A stretch of DNA of 64,000 bases from Marinomonas posidonica_A (GCF_043643765.1 NZ_JBHZSP010000007.1:1-64000), one strand, 5' to 3'. Positions 1 to 9,117 are shown, numbered from the stretch's first letter. Numbers and translations: made by a program. Notes: generated from the sequence alone by a model not told the origin.

Positions 1-2
1 TT

Positions 3-140
3 GCGCCTGTTTCGCAAGTTCAACGCGTCAGCACGACTCCAATGCCAAGGTGGCGTGCATTAGGGTTTTTCTACCTCGGCGCTTTAATAAGCGTCTCTCT
101 TTCGTTAAATTTATTTTGTTCCGATAAAGAAACAAACTAA
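3..140 (+). CDS. possible C-terminal end of a membrane protein (partial)
   Basis: An open frame enters from the left edge and stops at a TAA ending at 140, giving about 45 residues. The translated tail contains a hydrophobic run near the C-terminus (FFYLGALISVSLSLNLF) that could be one membrane helix, followed by a short polar end. The other two forward frames stop sooner or look less protein-like. The family cannot be recognised from this fragment, and the frame could be chance. Confidence 0.35.
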   Translation, partial: APVSQVQRVSTTPMPRWRALGFFYLGALISVSLSLNLFCSDKETN

Positions 141-186
141 ATAACAAAGTAGCGATAGATCAACTTGGTAGAAGTAGAAGATTTAT

Positions 187-247
187 GATCCCAAACAGTA
201 ACGCCTTGCGCCACTGCCGTCGTCAGTGGCTTACGCTGCTTGGGATC
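187..247. other. strong stem-loop in a gene-free stretch, possible small RNA or leader
   Basis: The 267 bases between the left fragment and the kinase gene hold no convincing gene. Inside them an 8-base arm GATCCCAA (187-194) pairs with TTGGGATC (240-247), and an inner 6-base arm CCACTG (211-216) pairs with CAGTGG (224-229). A run CCCC at about 251 and GGGG at about 270 could form a second stem just downstream. There is no U-run after the outer stem, so a simple intrinsic terminator is not the best reading. I compared it mentally with 6S, tmRNA and SRP RNA and saw no match. Confidence 0.4.
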
Positions 248-407
248 TGCCCCCTGAGATCATTAAGATGGGGTTAGCGACTTAAGCTACTTTGGATTGA
301 GTATCTCTATCTATTTGTAAGCTTCTTTATTACATAACATAACTAATATCTTACTTATGCCTTGATCCAGCTTGTCTATGCTTAGATGACTGATCACAAG
401 GGATATT

Positions 408-3400
408 ATGATGACAAAAATCGTTAAGATTATTTTGCTGACAGCGCTGGGATATTCAGTGTTGGGAGCACTTGGTTTGACGGTTGCTATATCTCCAGGT
501 TATTCCACGATTATTTGGCCGGCCTCTGGGCTAGCACTTACTGCTGTTGTGTTTTTTCCAAAATTTGCCCCATTGGGTGTCTTCCTTGGTTCTTGGCTCA
601 TCAATGTTTCTACTACTTGGTTAAATCATCAAGAATTTGCTTTGGCGTTACCGGCATGTATCGCCATGGGGGCGGTATTGCAATCGTGTGTTGGTGGTTA
701 TTTAGTGCGTCGCTTTGTTGATGTGTCACGTTTGTTTCATCGTAGTCGTCAGGCATTGCGTTTTGTGATTCTGGGTGGTGTCTTGTCAACCTTGATAGGG
801 GCAAGTGTAGGGGTTTCATCATTATTATTTTTTGGGGCTATAGATTACGCGCAATATTGGACAAACTGGGGTGTTTGGTGGGCCGGCGACATGATTGGTG
901 TGATCTTTATTGTGCCATGGTTAGCGGTATTTTTACCTTCTTTGTTTGGTGAATATTTTGATCGTCCAATGCGTTTAATGAGTGGTCTGATCGTGGTGTT
1001 GTTGATGATCGCTATTTTGTCTTGGGGGGGAGGGTATGCAGAATGGAATCGGCAAGTAAAGGAATTTCAATCCAACGCAGAACGGTTAGAAGTTTCTGTT
1101 TCAAATCGTATTAAAAATGCCGTGGATATGCTTTACAGTTTTGTGGCTTTTATTGATAGCAGTGAAGAAATTAATGCGGAGGAGTTTGCCTTTTTTTCTG
1201 ACCGAGTAATGCAAAGAGATGATTCAATTGTTGGGGTTTCGTTGAACTTCTCCGTTGCGGGTGACGATATTTTGAACTTTGAAAGGCGTATTCAACGCTT
1301 TTATCAGGATCGAGAGTTTCGAGTGAAAGAAAGGTCTCCAACTGGGCGTTTAGTCCCAGTCATTCCTAGAAAAAGTCACATTGTAGTGACCTTTATTTCG
1401 CCACTTGAGCGTAATAGTGCTGCCCTTGGGTATGACGTCTATTCTCAAGCAGACAGACAGTTTGCTCTGGATCAGGCTATTCAAAGCAAACAAGTTTACC
1501 CTACGTCCCCTTTACGCCTTGTTCAGGATACGAAAGGGGTTTTGTTGTTTTTACCTTTTTTTGATCAACAAACAGATACTTTCTTAGGTGTGGCTGCGTC
1601 AGTCATCGCTTTATCTACGTTAACAGACACCATTGTTCAAAAAGGTCGTTTACCGAACACGGATTTGTATTTAGTGGACGAGTTTGGTCACAGTGGTTCA
1701 TCGGTGTTAGTGGCGAAAAATAGAGAGGCAAGTTTAACCGTTTCTGATTTAGTGCTGGCTTATGAGCAGGGCGATTTTCAACACGCTGTAAAAGTTGATA
1801 TTCGTGTTGGTGCGAAAACTTGGCAACTCTATCAAGTGAGTCAAGATTACTTTTTTAAACAGCCTTGGATTGTCCAGTTAGTCTTAGCTTTTGGTCTATT
1901 TGTGGCGGGCTTATTTGGCTGGTTCTTATTGATTGTAAGTAGTCATGCAGCAGATGTTGAGCATAAAGTTCGGCGGCGCACTAAAGATCTGCAATTAGCG
2001 AATGATAATCTCAAATTGTCTGAATTGAAGCAGAGCAAAGCCAAAGATGAAGCAGAGCAAGCAAACCGCGCAAAAAGTGAGTTTTTAGCGAATATGAGCC
2101 ATGAAATTCGTACGCCATTGAATGGTGTGATTGGCAGTTTAACCTTGTTGTTGAACGGTAAATTGCAGGCGGATCAAATTCAATTGGCGACGCTGTCAAA
2201 ACAAAGTGCTGAATCTTTATTGGATATTATAAATGATATTTTAGACCTTTCTAAAATTGAAGCTGGGGCTATGGAAATTGAAAGAACGTTATTTTCATTA
2301 AATGCTTTAGTAGAAGAAGTGGCCAATATTGCCAGCCTCAAAGCGCAAGACAAAGGCATCGTATTAAATGTACCTGCGAGCTTGGTACCTAATTTAATCT
2401 TGTTAGGGGATCGTGTCAGGCTGAAACAGGTCATGATGAATTTGGTAGGCAATGCGGTTAAATTTACCCAGGTGGGTGAGGTGAATTTAACGGTCACTAT
2501 TGACCGTCAAGCAGGCGATGATCATGTTTTATCATTTAAGGTTGAAGACACAGGAGTTGGTATTGCGAAGGATGCGCAATCGCAATTATTTCAGCGTTTC
2601 AAACAGGCAGATGGCTCTACGACCAGACGCTTTGGTGGAACAGGTTTAGGATTGGTCATCAGTAAGGACATTGTTGTGGCGATGGGGGGGGAAATACGTT
2701 TAGAGTCGCAGCAAGGAGTTGGGTCGAGTTTTTATGTGCAAATCCCAATCCAGGTGAATGCAATCGAGACGCCACAGACGGTGAGCTACGAAGTCCGTGT
2801 GACGCTCATTTATGAAAATGATACAGGGCGTTCTTATGTGGCCAGTTTGCTTGATTCATTAGATTGTAAGGTGACTACTTTTTCTAATTTTAGTGATGCG
2901 TTAGCCAGTGAACAAGGGCTTGAAAAGCTGATTTTATTGGACTCTAATGCATTTAAAAATGCGTCATCTGATGAGATTGCTCAGTTGGAGCAAATGTGTC
3001 TAGAAGAGCAGATTCAATCCATTTTATTACGATCTCGCTCCGAGTTTAATTTTAGTGATAAAATGATAACAACATCTGTAATGAAGCCTATACTTAGCAC
3101 GCCGTTATTAGATGTTCTAGAAAGTTTGAAGCCACCCGTTTTAGGAGAAGTTATGGCGACCAATAGCAATAACTCAACGTCAGATAATCGCCCTGTTTTT
3201 AATGTCAAAGTGTTGTTAGCGGAAGATAATTTGACAAATCAGATCGTCGCGCGTGGGTTGCTAAACCTGTATGGCGTCGAGGTAGAGATTGCTGAAAATG
3301 GTGAGCGTGCAGTGAGTTTAGCTAAGCAAACCAAGTTTGATTTGGTCTTGATGGATTGTCAAATGCCGGTGATGGATGGCTATGAGGCGACGCGTCATAT

Positions 3401-3581
3401 TCGGCAGTTTAACGATGCTAAAACCGCAGCGAATGTCCCTATTATTGCATTAAGTGCCAATGCAATGAAGGGGGATCAGGATGAGTGCTTTGCTGCCGGT
3501 ATGGATGACCATATTGCGAAGCCCGTATCCCAGAATAAGTTAGTGGAAGCTCTAACGAAATGGCTTAAATCAATAGACTAG
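408..3581 (+). CDS. hybrid sensor histidine kinase (MASE1-CHASE-HisKA-HATPase-REC-REC)
   Basis: This is a membrane sensor kinase of 1057 residues. The N-terminal third of the first 300 residues is a multi-helix MASE1-type membrane domain. A periplasmic CHASE-type sensor follows (about 240-430), then a membrane helix near 490-510 and a short coiled coil. The HisKA domain carries the phospho-acceptor His565 in SHEIRTPLNG. The HATPase domain shows the N box, the DTGVGI box and the GGTGLGL box. Two receiver-like modules close the protein. The first (about 797-915) keeps an Asp at 845 and a KP pair, but its usual acidic pair is altered (YEND). The second is canonical, with Asp983 in LMDCQMPVMDG and the later KP. 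Tandem ATGs lie at 408 and 411; AAGGGA at 398-403 is better spaced for 411. The Hpt-like gene follows after 11 bases. The ligand is unknown. Confidence 0.9.
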   Translation: MMTKIVKIILLTALGYSVLGALGLTVAISPGYSTIIWPASGLALTAVVFFPKFAPLGVFLGSWLINVSTTWLNHQEFALALPACIAMGAVLQSCVGGYLVRRFVDVSRLFHRSRQALRFVILGGVLSTLIGASVGVSSLLFFGAIDYAQYWTNWGVWWAGDMIGVIFIVPWLAVFLPSLFGEYFDRPMRLMSGLIVVLLMIAILSWGGGYAEWNRQVKEFQSNAERLEVSVSNRIKNAVDMLYSFVAFIDSSEEINAEEFAFFSDRVMQRDDSIVGVSLNFSVAGDDILNFERRIQRFYQDREFRVKERSPTGRLVPVIPRKSHIVVTFISPLERNSAALGYDVYSQADRQFALDQAIQSKQVYPTSPLRLVQDTKGVLLFLPFFDQQTDTFLGVAASVIALSTLTDTIVQKGRLPNTDLYLVDEFGHSGSSVLVAKNREASLTVSDLVLAYEQGDFQHAVKVDIRVGAKTWQLYQVSQDYFFKQPWIVQLVLAFGLFVAGLFGWFLLIVSSHAADVEHKVRRRTKDLQLANDNLKLSELKQSKAKDEAEQANRAKSEFLANMSHEIRTPLNGVIGSLTLLLNGKLQADQIQLATLSKQSAESLLDIINDILDLSKIEAGAMEIERTLFSLNALVEEVANIASLKAQDKGIVLNVPASLVPNLILLGDRVRLKQVMMNLVGNAVKFTQVGEVNLTVTIDRQAGDDHVLSFKVEDTGVGIAKDAQSQLFQRFKQADGSTTRRFGGTGLGLVISKDIVVAMGGEIRLESQQGVGSSFYVQIPIQVNAIETPQTVSYEVRVTLIYENDTGRSYVASLLDSLDCKVTTFSNFSDALASEQGLEKLILLDSNAFKNASSDEIAQLEQMCLEEQIQSILLRSRSEFNFSDKMITTSVMKPILSTPLLDVLESLKPPVLGEVMATNSNNSTSDNRPVFNVKVLLAEDNLTNQIVARGLLNLYGVEVEIAENGERAVSLAKQTKFDLVLMDCQMPVMDGYEATRHIRQFNDAKTAANVPIIALSANAMKGDQDECFAAGMDDHIAKPVSQNKLVEALTKWLKSID

Positions 3582-3592
3582 GTAGTAAGACT

Positions 3593-3940
3593 ATGTTGGA
3601 TGTAATCATATTTGATAGTTCAGACTTTGAAAGTCGCCTTGCTCGTAATGAGGAGTTGATGACACTCGTGGCGGCGGAGTTCCTGAAAGAAGCGACGGGT
3701 CTGCTAGCCTTGCTAGATACATATATAATGGAATGTGACTGGCATAATCTAGGGGTGGTCACAAACCGCTTGAGAGGCGCAGGTTTAGAGGTATCTGGTT
3801 ACCAGTTTTGCGAAAAGCTTAATGATTTGCAGCGTATTATCGACAACCAAGCAGCACCTCAATTAAATACAGTAATGTCGGCTTTAAATACCGAATTTGA
3901 TCGTCTCTCTTTGGCTTTAAAACACGAAATTCTAAAATAA
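3593..3940 (+). CDS. Hpt-like protein lacking the phospho-histidine
   Basis: This 115-residue, mostly helical protein aligns by eye with histidine phosphotransfer (Hpt) domains. The conserved core spacing D-x3-L-x3-(A)H-x-LKG is present as D49, L53, then T57-N58-R59-L60-R61-G62. The phosphorylatable His is therefore Asn58. The nearby His51 lies at the wrong register. The gene follows the hybrid kinase after 11 bases and is very probably co-transcribed. Because the kinase ends in receiver domains, an Hpt partner is expected. This one could only bind or modulate, not relay phosphate by the usual chemistry. It could instead be a decoy or inhibitor of the receiver, or be decaying. The fold assignment is by pattern only. 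Confidence 0.7.
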   Translation: MLDVIIFDSSDFESRLARNEELMTLVAAEFLKEATGLLALLDTYIMECDWHNLGVVTNRLRGAGLEVSGYQFCEKLNDLQRIIDNQAAPQLNTVMSALNTEFDRLSLALKHEILK

Positions 3941-4081
3941 TTTGTTCACTCGCTATTTTTAGCCTCTTATTTTCTTCCTATTAAGACCTTTCAAATCAAT
4001 AGTAAACAAGGTGTAAGCGTCTGTTTATCCTCTGTTTTATGGTTTTAATCTTCGTTTTCAATTTCATTTGAGTGTGTTTGT

Positions 4082-4095
4082 GTTTCAAATGAAAC
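4082..4095. promoter_or_regulatory. palindrome GTTTCA-AA-TGAAAC upstream of ugpB, candidate operator
   Basis: A 6+2+6 palindrome lies about 80 bases before ugpB, and a related TTTCATTTGA lies about 25 bases further upstream. DeoR-family regulators often bind repeats of TTTC/GAAA type, and the operon encodes such a regulator. I do not see a clear PhoB box (CTGTCAT repeats), although ugp is phosphate-regulated in enterics. The assignment to the regulator is inference. Confidence 0.35.
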
Positions 4096-4177
4096 TTATC
4101 TATCATCAAATTGAAATATTTAGTTTCTATAGTCGTTCTTTCTTTTCTAAAAACAACTCATTGTGAGGAACACGGAA

Positions 4178-5479
4178 ATGTATAAATTGAAATTGGCGTC
4201 AGCGGTGATTGGACTCTCTATTGCAAGCTCCGGCTTTGCGGCAACCGATATTGAATGGTGGCATGCAATGGGTGGTGCGAATGGTGAAAAAGTAAATGAG
4301 ATCGCCAAAGCATTTAATGACTCTCAAGATGCCTATACCGTTAAGCCTGTTTATAAAGGAAATTATACGGAAACCATGACGTCCGCTATTGCGGCTTTCC
4401 GTGCTAAAAAACAACCACACATAGTACAAGTATTCGAAGTGGGTACGGCCAGCATGATGTCCGCAAAAGGGGCCATTTACCCTGTTTACGAATTAATGCG
4501 TGAGTCTGGTCAATCATTCGATCAAAGTGGTTTTCTAAGTGCCGTTACGGGTTACTACTCTGATCAAGAAGGCAACATGTTGTCTATGCCATTCAATAGT
4601 TCAACGCCAGTTCTGTATTACAACAAAGACCTATTTGCTAAGGCTGGCATTCAAAATCCACCAACGACTTGGGAAGAAATGGAAAGTGTTTCTCAGAAGT
4701 TGTTGGACAATGGCGTTAAATGTGGCTTCACCACCGCGTGGCAGTCTTGGGTTCAGCTAGAGAATTTCAGCGCTCGTCAAAATACCCCTTTTGCCAGTGA
4801 AGCAAACGGTTTCGGTGGCTTGGATACGAAACTGACATTTAATGGTCCATTGCAAGTGGCTCATATTGAAAAAATGAGTGAATGGCAGCAGAACGGCATC
4901 TTTAGTTATGGTGGTCGTCGCAGTGATTCTGCACCAAAATTCTACAGTGAAGAGTGTGCGATGTTCATGAACTCTTCAGCGGGTTACGCTGGTATTAAGA
5001 AAAACGCCAAGTTTGATTTTGGTGTGTCACAGCTTCCTTATCAAGGCAGTGCGATCTCTGAGCCGAAAAATACCATCATTGGTGGTGCGTCTCTTTGGGT
5101 GCTGCAGGGTCATAAAAAAGAAGAATACAAAGGCGTAGCGTCTTTCCTAAGCTTCTTGTCTCGTGCAGAAGTTCAAGCAGATTGGCACCAGTTCTCAGGC
5201 TACTTGCCAATTACTCGTGCTGCCTACGACCTAACCAAGGGACAAGGTTTCTATGCTCAAAATGTTGGTACAGAAACAGGTGTGTTGCAGATGACCTCAG
5301 GTACACCAACGCCAAACTCTAAAGGTTTACGTTTAGGTAACTTTGTACAAATTCGTGACATCATTAATGAAGAGTTAGAAGGTGTTTGGGCAGGCCAAAA
5401 ATCTGCTCAGGCTGCACTAGACGAAGCGGTCAAGCGCGGTAACGTGTTGCTGCGTAAGTTTGAAAGAGCCAATAAGTAA
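4178..5479 (+). CDS. ugpB: sn-glycerol-3-phosphate ABC transporter, periplasmic binding protein
   Basis: This binding protein of an ABC importer delivers sn-glycerol-3-phosphate or glycerophosphodiesters to the UgpAE permease. It starts with a clear signal peptide (KLKLASAVIGLSIASSGFAA, cleavage after about residue 22). The mature part begins with the family's WWHAMGG segment and keeps VYKGNYTETM and the FNSSTPVLYYNKD region typical of UgpB. From the ATG at 4178 it has 433 residues, close to the E. coli length. I chose this start because AGGAA at 4166-4170 is well spaced. An upstream in-frame GTG at 4163 would add five unlikely residues before the signal. It is first in an operon with the permeases, ATPase, diesterase, regulator and phosphatase. 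A stem-loop follows it. Confidence 0.93.
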   Translation: MYKLKLASAVIGLSIASSGFAATDIEWWHAMGGANGEKVNEIAKAFNDSQDAYTVKPVYKGNYTETMTSAIAAFRAKKQPHIVQVFEVGTASMMSAKGAIYPVYELMRESGQSFDQSGFLSAVTGYYSDQEGNMLSMPFNSSTPVLYYNKDLFAKAGIQNPPTTWEEMESVSQKLLDNGVKCGFTTAWQSWVQLENFSARQNTPFASEANGFGGLDTKLTFNGPLQVAHIEKMSEWQQNGIFSYGGRRSDSAPKFYSEECAMFMNSSAGYAGIKKNAKFDFGVSQLPYQGSAISEPKNTIIGGASLWVLQGHKKEEYKGVASFLSFLSRAEVQADWHQFSGYLPITRAAYDLTKGQGFYAQNVGTETGVLQMTSGTPTPNSKGLRLGNFVQIRDIINEELEGVWAGQKSAQAALDEAVKRGNVLLRKFERANK

Positions 5480-5504
5480 TTAGCGCTAGCTAATTACGGT
5501 GTGA

Positions 5505-5531
5505 CCCTCGCTCTTGATGAGCGAGGGTTTT
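5505..5531 (+). terminator. intercistronic stem-loop after ugpB
   Basis: CCCTCGCTC (5505-5513) pairs perfectly with GAGCGAGGG (5519-5527) and is followed by TTTT. It sits between the binding-protein gene and the permease genes. That is the usual place for a partial terminator that keeps binding-protein mRNA more abundant than permease mRNA. Confidence 0.75.
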
Positions 5532-5562
5532 GTATTTGAACTTATGGCAAGGCGTGGTATTA

Positions 5563-6438
5563 ATGTCTGTGTATTTTCCTCATAAAAAATTACCCTATCT
5601 GTTGGTTTTACCTCAGCTTGTTATTACTCTTATCTTTTTTTTATGGCCAGCAGAGCAAGCGTTTGAACAAGCTTTCTATCAAGAAGACGCGTTTGGCTTA
5701 AGCCGAGAATTTGTTGGCTTTGATAACTTTGTCTATCTGTTTAATGATCCACAGTATTACAAGTCTATTTGGGTCACTTTAGTGTTTAGTTTCTCCGTTG
5801 CCTTCTCTGGTTTGGCTATCGCGCTTTGGCTAGCCGTCATGGCGGACAGAGTCATTCGCGGCAAACTGACTTATCAAACCTTACTGGTTTGGCCTTATGC
5901 AGTCGCGCCCGCTTTGGCTGGTGTGCTTTGGTGGCTGTTATTTGATCCTAGCATGGGGCCGGTTGCTCTTTGGTTGCAGTACTTTGGTGTCGACTGGAAC
6001 CATTTCTTAAACGGTGACCAAGCAATGACCTTGGTGGTCATTTCGGCCACATGGAAGCAAATCAGTTATAACTTTCTGTTCTTTTTGGCTGGCTTACAAG
6101 CTGTGCCGCGCTCGTTAATTGAAGCCGCATCGATTGATGGTGCTAGCCCGTTTAAACGCTTTTGGACCATCGTTTTCCCATTGCTTTCACCGACGACCTT
6201 CTTTTTGTTGGTGATTAATCTAGTGTACGCCTTTTTTGATACCTTCGGAGTAATTGACGCGACCACTCAAGGTGGCCCTGGTGTGAGCACAGCCACCATG
6301 GTGTACAAAGTCTTTAATGATGGTTTTATCGGTTTAGACATGGGCAGTTCAGCGGCTCAGTCTGTTGTGTTGATGTTTTTGGTTGGCGTTATGACGGTGA
6401 TTCAATTCCGTTACATTGAACGTAAGGTGGAATACTAA
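5563..6438 (+). CDS. ugpA: sn-glycerol-3-phosphate ABC transporter, permease
   Basis: This inner-membrane permease of the MalF/UgpA type has 291 residues from the ATG at 5563 and about six membrane helices. The cytoplasmic EAA loop that docks the ATPase is visible as EAASIDGASPFKRFWTIVFP near residues 190-210. The N-terminal KLPYLLVLPQL stretch is typical of UgpA. An earlier TTG-started frame from 5530 runs through the upstream stem-loop and is less likely. The stop codon overlaps the start of ugpE by one base (TAATG), so the two permeases are translationally coupled and should form a heterodimer. Confidence 0.92.
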   Translation: MSVYFPHKKLPYLLVLPQLVITLIFFLWPAEQAFEQAFYQEDAFGLSREFVGFDNFVYLFNDPQYYKSIWVTLVFSFSVAFSGLAIALWLAVMADRVIRGKLTYQTLLVWPYAVAPALAGVLWWLLFDPSMGPVALWLQYFGVDWNHFLNGDQAMTLVVISATWKQISYNFLFFLAGLQAVPRSLIEAASIDGASPFKRFWTIVFPLLSPTTFFLLVINLVYAFFDTFGVIDATTQGGPGVSTATMVYKVFNDGFIGLDMGSSAAQSVVLMFLVGVMTVIQFRYIERKVEY

Positions 6439-7286
6439 TGATAGAAAATCGTCCTTGGCTTACCTTCGTCAGTCATTTTTCATTGTTGCTCGGGATTGGT
6501 GTCGTCGCCTTGCCTGTTTGGGTCGCCTTGGTGGCATCGACTCACCCCAGTTCCGCTTTTGGTGCCGGTGAAATTCCTTTGTGGTTTGGTGATCAAGCGC
6601 TAGAGAATTGGCGATCTGTGTTTTTAGGAGAAGCCAGCTCCGGTGTGGATGTGCCTGTTTGGTACATGATGCTGAACTCTTTCATCATGGCGCTTGGCAT
6701 TACCGTCGGTAAGTTGTTTATTTCATTATTGTCGGCTTATGCCATTGTGTTCTTTCGTTTTCCCTTTCGCGGGGCGTGTTTTTGGGTGATCTTTATTACC
6801 CTGATGCTCCCTGTAGAGGTACGTATAGTACCGACTTATGAAGTGGTGGCGAATCTCGATATGTTGAACAGTTATTCAGGGTTAATCTTGCCCTTGATTG
6901 CCAGTGCGACGGCAACTTTCTTATTTCGACAATGCTTTATGACCATGCCGGGAGAGTTGATTGAGGCGGCGCGAATTGATGGTGCAGGCCCGATTCGATT
7001 CTTTTTCGATATCTTGTTGCCGATGTCTCGTACCAACATCGCTGCCTTGTTTGTCATTATGTTTATTTACGGTTGGAATCAATATTTATGGCCTGTGATC
7101 ATCACCACAGACGATGCTTATTATACCTTGGTAATGAGTATTAAACGTATGTTGGCTGTGGATCAGGGGGATATTGAATGGAACCATGTCATGGTCACTA
7201 CGCTGCTCGCCATGATTCCGCCAGTCGCCGTGGTGATTGGTATGCAGAAATTGTTTGTGAAAGGCTTAGTGGACGCGGAGAAATAA
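6438..7286 (+). CDS. ugpE: sn-glycerol-3-phosphate ABC transporter, permease
   Basis: This is the second permease of the Ugp importer, 282 residues, of the MalG/UgpE type, with about six membrane helices. The EAA motif is seen as EAARIDGAGPIRFFFDILLP. Length and order (A then E) match enteric ugp operons. The start codon shares its A with the stop of ugpA. The next gene, ugpC, begins 4 bases after the stop. The IFITLMLPVEVRIVPTYEV segment just before the fourth helix is characteristic of UgpE. Confidence 0.92.
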   Translation: MIENRPWLTFVSHFSLLLGIGVVALPVWVALVASTHPSSAFGAGEIPLWFGDQALENWRSVFLGEASSGVDVPVWYMMLNSFIMALGITVGKLFISLLSAYAIVFFRFPFRGACFWVIFITLMLPVEVRIVPTYEVVANLDMLNSYSGLILPLIASATATFLFRQCFMTMPGELIEAARIDGAGPIRFFFDILLPMSRTNIAALFVIMFIYGWNQYLWPVIITTDDAYYTLVMSIKRMLAVDQGDIEWNHVMVTTLLAMIPPVAVVIGMQKLFVKGLVDAEK

Positions 7287-7290
7287 GAAA

Positions 7291-8355
7291 ATGTCAGATG
7301 TAGTATTAAACAATATTGGTAAAACCTACCCCAATGGGTATCACGCGATTCCAAGTATCGATCTGACGATAGAAGAAGGTGAGTTCATTGTTCTGGTTGG
7401 TCCGTCAGGTTGTGGTAAGTCAACGTTACTGCGAATGGTGGCAGGGCTTGAGACCATTTCTCAAGGTGATTTGATGATCAAAGGGGCAAAGGTTAATGAT
7501 AAAGAGCCCGCGGATCGTGACATTGCCATGGTGTTCCAGAACTACGCCCTTTACCCTCATATGACAGTGTATGCCAATATGGCTTATGGCTTGAAGAATC
7601 GAGGTGAAAGTAAAGAAGTCATTGCTGAAAAAGTCACCTCTGTGGCGAACATGCTGGGTCTGGAAGAGCTGTTAGAGCGTAAACCTAAGCAGTTATCAGG
7701 TGGTCAACGTCAGCGCGTTGCTATGGGGCGTGCCATGGTGCGAGATCCCAAGGTGTTTTTGTTTGATGAGCCGTTATCGAATCTAGACGCCAAATTGCGA
7801 GTGCAGATGCGAGTCGAGATTCGCCAGTTACAAAGAAAGTTAGGTACGACCACTTTGTATGTGACGCACGATCAAGTCGAAGCCATGACATTGGCTGATC
7901 GACTGGTGGTGCTGAACAAAGGTAAAGCTGAGCAAATTGGCACACCGATGGATTTGTACAATAAGCCTGCTACGCCTTTTGTCGCTGCCTTTATTGGCTC
8001 ACCTTCGATGAATTTGTTGCCAGCGAATTTAGATGAGCAAGGCATTTGTTTATCGGATCAGTTGTCTTTACCTTTGGTTCACGATCATAGAGGGAACATT
8101 ATTTGGGGAATCCGCCCTGAGCACCTAGAAGTTGTGGATGAAGCAAATGCGGATTTCGCTTTGCGCATTCAAGCGGTAGAATCGTTAGGCGCTGAAACCT
8201 TAATACACGGCACTGTGGATCTGGGCGTTAAGCAAGAGTCAATGGTGGTCCGACTATCCGGTCCTCATTGGCCAGAAATCAACTCGTTACTGTGGCTAAA
8301 AGCGCCTTTGGATCATTGGCATGTTTTTGATGCTGTAACGCAACAACGCTTGTGA
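7291..8355 (+). CDS. ugpC: sn-glycerol-3-phosphate ABC transporter, ATPase
   Basis: This is the ATPase of the Ugp importer, 354 residues, of the MalK/UgpC class. Walker A GPSGCGKST is at 37-45, the Q loop FQNYALYPH at 82-90, the signature LSGGQ at 135-139, and Walker B ends with Asp159-Glu160. A C-terminal regulatory OB-type domain (from about 240) contains GIRPEHLE, typical of the MalK group. In enterics that domain can receive signals from partner proteins. The stop codon directly abuts the start of ugpQ, so ATP supply and diester hydrolysis are encoded back to back. Confidence 0.93.
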   Translation: MSDVVLNNIGKTYPNGYHAIPSIDLTIEEGEFIVLVGPSGCGKSTLLRMVAGLETISQGDLMIKGAKVNDKEPADRDIAMVFQNYALYPHMTVYANMAYGLKNRGESKEVIAEKVTSVANMLGLEELLERKPKQLSGGQRQRVAMGRAMVRDPKVFLFDEPLSNLDAKLRVQMRVEIRQLQRKLGTTTLYVTHDQVEAMTLADRLVVLNKGKAEQIGTPMDLYNKPATPFVAAFIGSPSMNLLPANLDEQGICLSDQLSLPLVHDHRGNIIWGIRPEHLEVVDEANADFALRIQAVESLGAETLIHGTVDLGVKQESMVVRLSGPHWPEINSLLWLKAPLDHWHVFDAVTQQRL

Positions 8356-9117
8356 GTGAGTATGACAGTGGAAACCGTTTTAGATACGAAGGTGATGGGA
8401 CATCGTGGTGCGGCCTTATTGGCACCGGAGAATACCTTATCATCCATTAAGGCTGCGGCTGAAGCCGGGGCGACTTGGGTTGAAATTGATGTGTATCTGA
8501 TCGCTGAGGGTGGTTTAGTGATCTTTCACGATGATACTCTAGAGCGTTGCACAAATGGCACGGGTAACACGCGTTTATTGCTGCCAGCAGACGTTTCCAA
8601 ACTTGATGCGGGTGGGTATTTTTCAGCGGCGTTTATCAATGAAAAAATGCCCACTTTGTTAGAAGCTTTGGAATGCATTCAATCATTGGGATTGGGTCTC
8701 AATTTGGAAATCAAACACGCCGAAGAGGACGTGGAGAATATTGTGCCAGCGGTGATGGCGGTATTACGCGATCATTGGCAGGACAATAATAGATTGATTA
8801 TTTCAAGTTTTAATCATCAGGCATTGCAACTGTGCTATGAGATTGCCGATGGGCGACATTTGGCACAATTGTACGAAGTGATTCCTGAGGATTGGCTGGC
8901 ACAATTGCAGAGCATTGAAGCCTATAGTTTGAATTGTGACTATAGCTGTTTAACTAAGGAGCAAGCGCAAGCTGTGAAAGCTGCGGGCTATAAGTTGCTT
9001 TGTTATACACCAAATGACCCTGAGACCGTGACGTCTCATTGGGAGTGGGGGATGGATGCGGTGATTACCGATGACCCTACTCAGTTTGCGTTTTTAGTCG
9101 AAGATGAAAGGCTTTGA
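8356..9117 (+). CDS. ugpQ: glycerophosphodiester phosphodiesterase, cytosolic
   Basis: This enzyme hydrolyses imported glycerophosphodiesters to glycerol-3-phosphate plus an alcohol. The GDPD family signature is intact: GHRGA with His16-Arg17, PENT with Glu26, the metal ligands in VEIDV (Glu43, Asp45), and FHDD with the catalytic His58, numbered from the GTG at 8356. There is no signal peptide, so it acts in the cytoplasm like E. coli UgpQ. The start is uncertain. The GTG at 8356 abuts the stop of ugpC, and an ATG lies six bases later at 8362. The 3' end overlaps the regulator gene by 14 bases. Confidence 0.9.
   Translation: MSMTVETVLDTKVMGHRGAALLAPENTLSSIKAAAEAGATWVEIDVYLIAEGGLVIFHDDTLERCTNGTGNTRLLLPADVSKLDAGGYFSAAFINEKMPTLLEALECIQSLGLGLNLEIKHAEEDVENIVPAVMAVLRDHWQDNNRLIISSFNHQALQLCYEIADGRHLAQLYEVIPEDWLAQLQSIEAYSLNCDYSCLTKEQAQAVKAAGYKLLCYTPNDPETVTSHWEWGMDAVITDDPTQFAFLVEDERL

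Noticed and set aside
187..300. 6S RNA, tmRNA or SRP RNA at the left end
   Set aside because: The conserved sequence blocks of these RNAs are not present; only the hairpin is supported.
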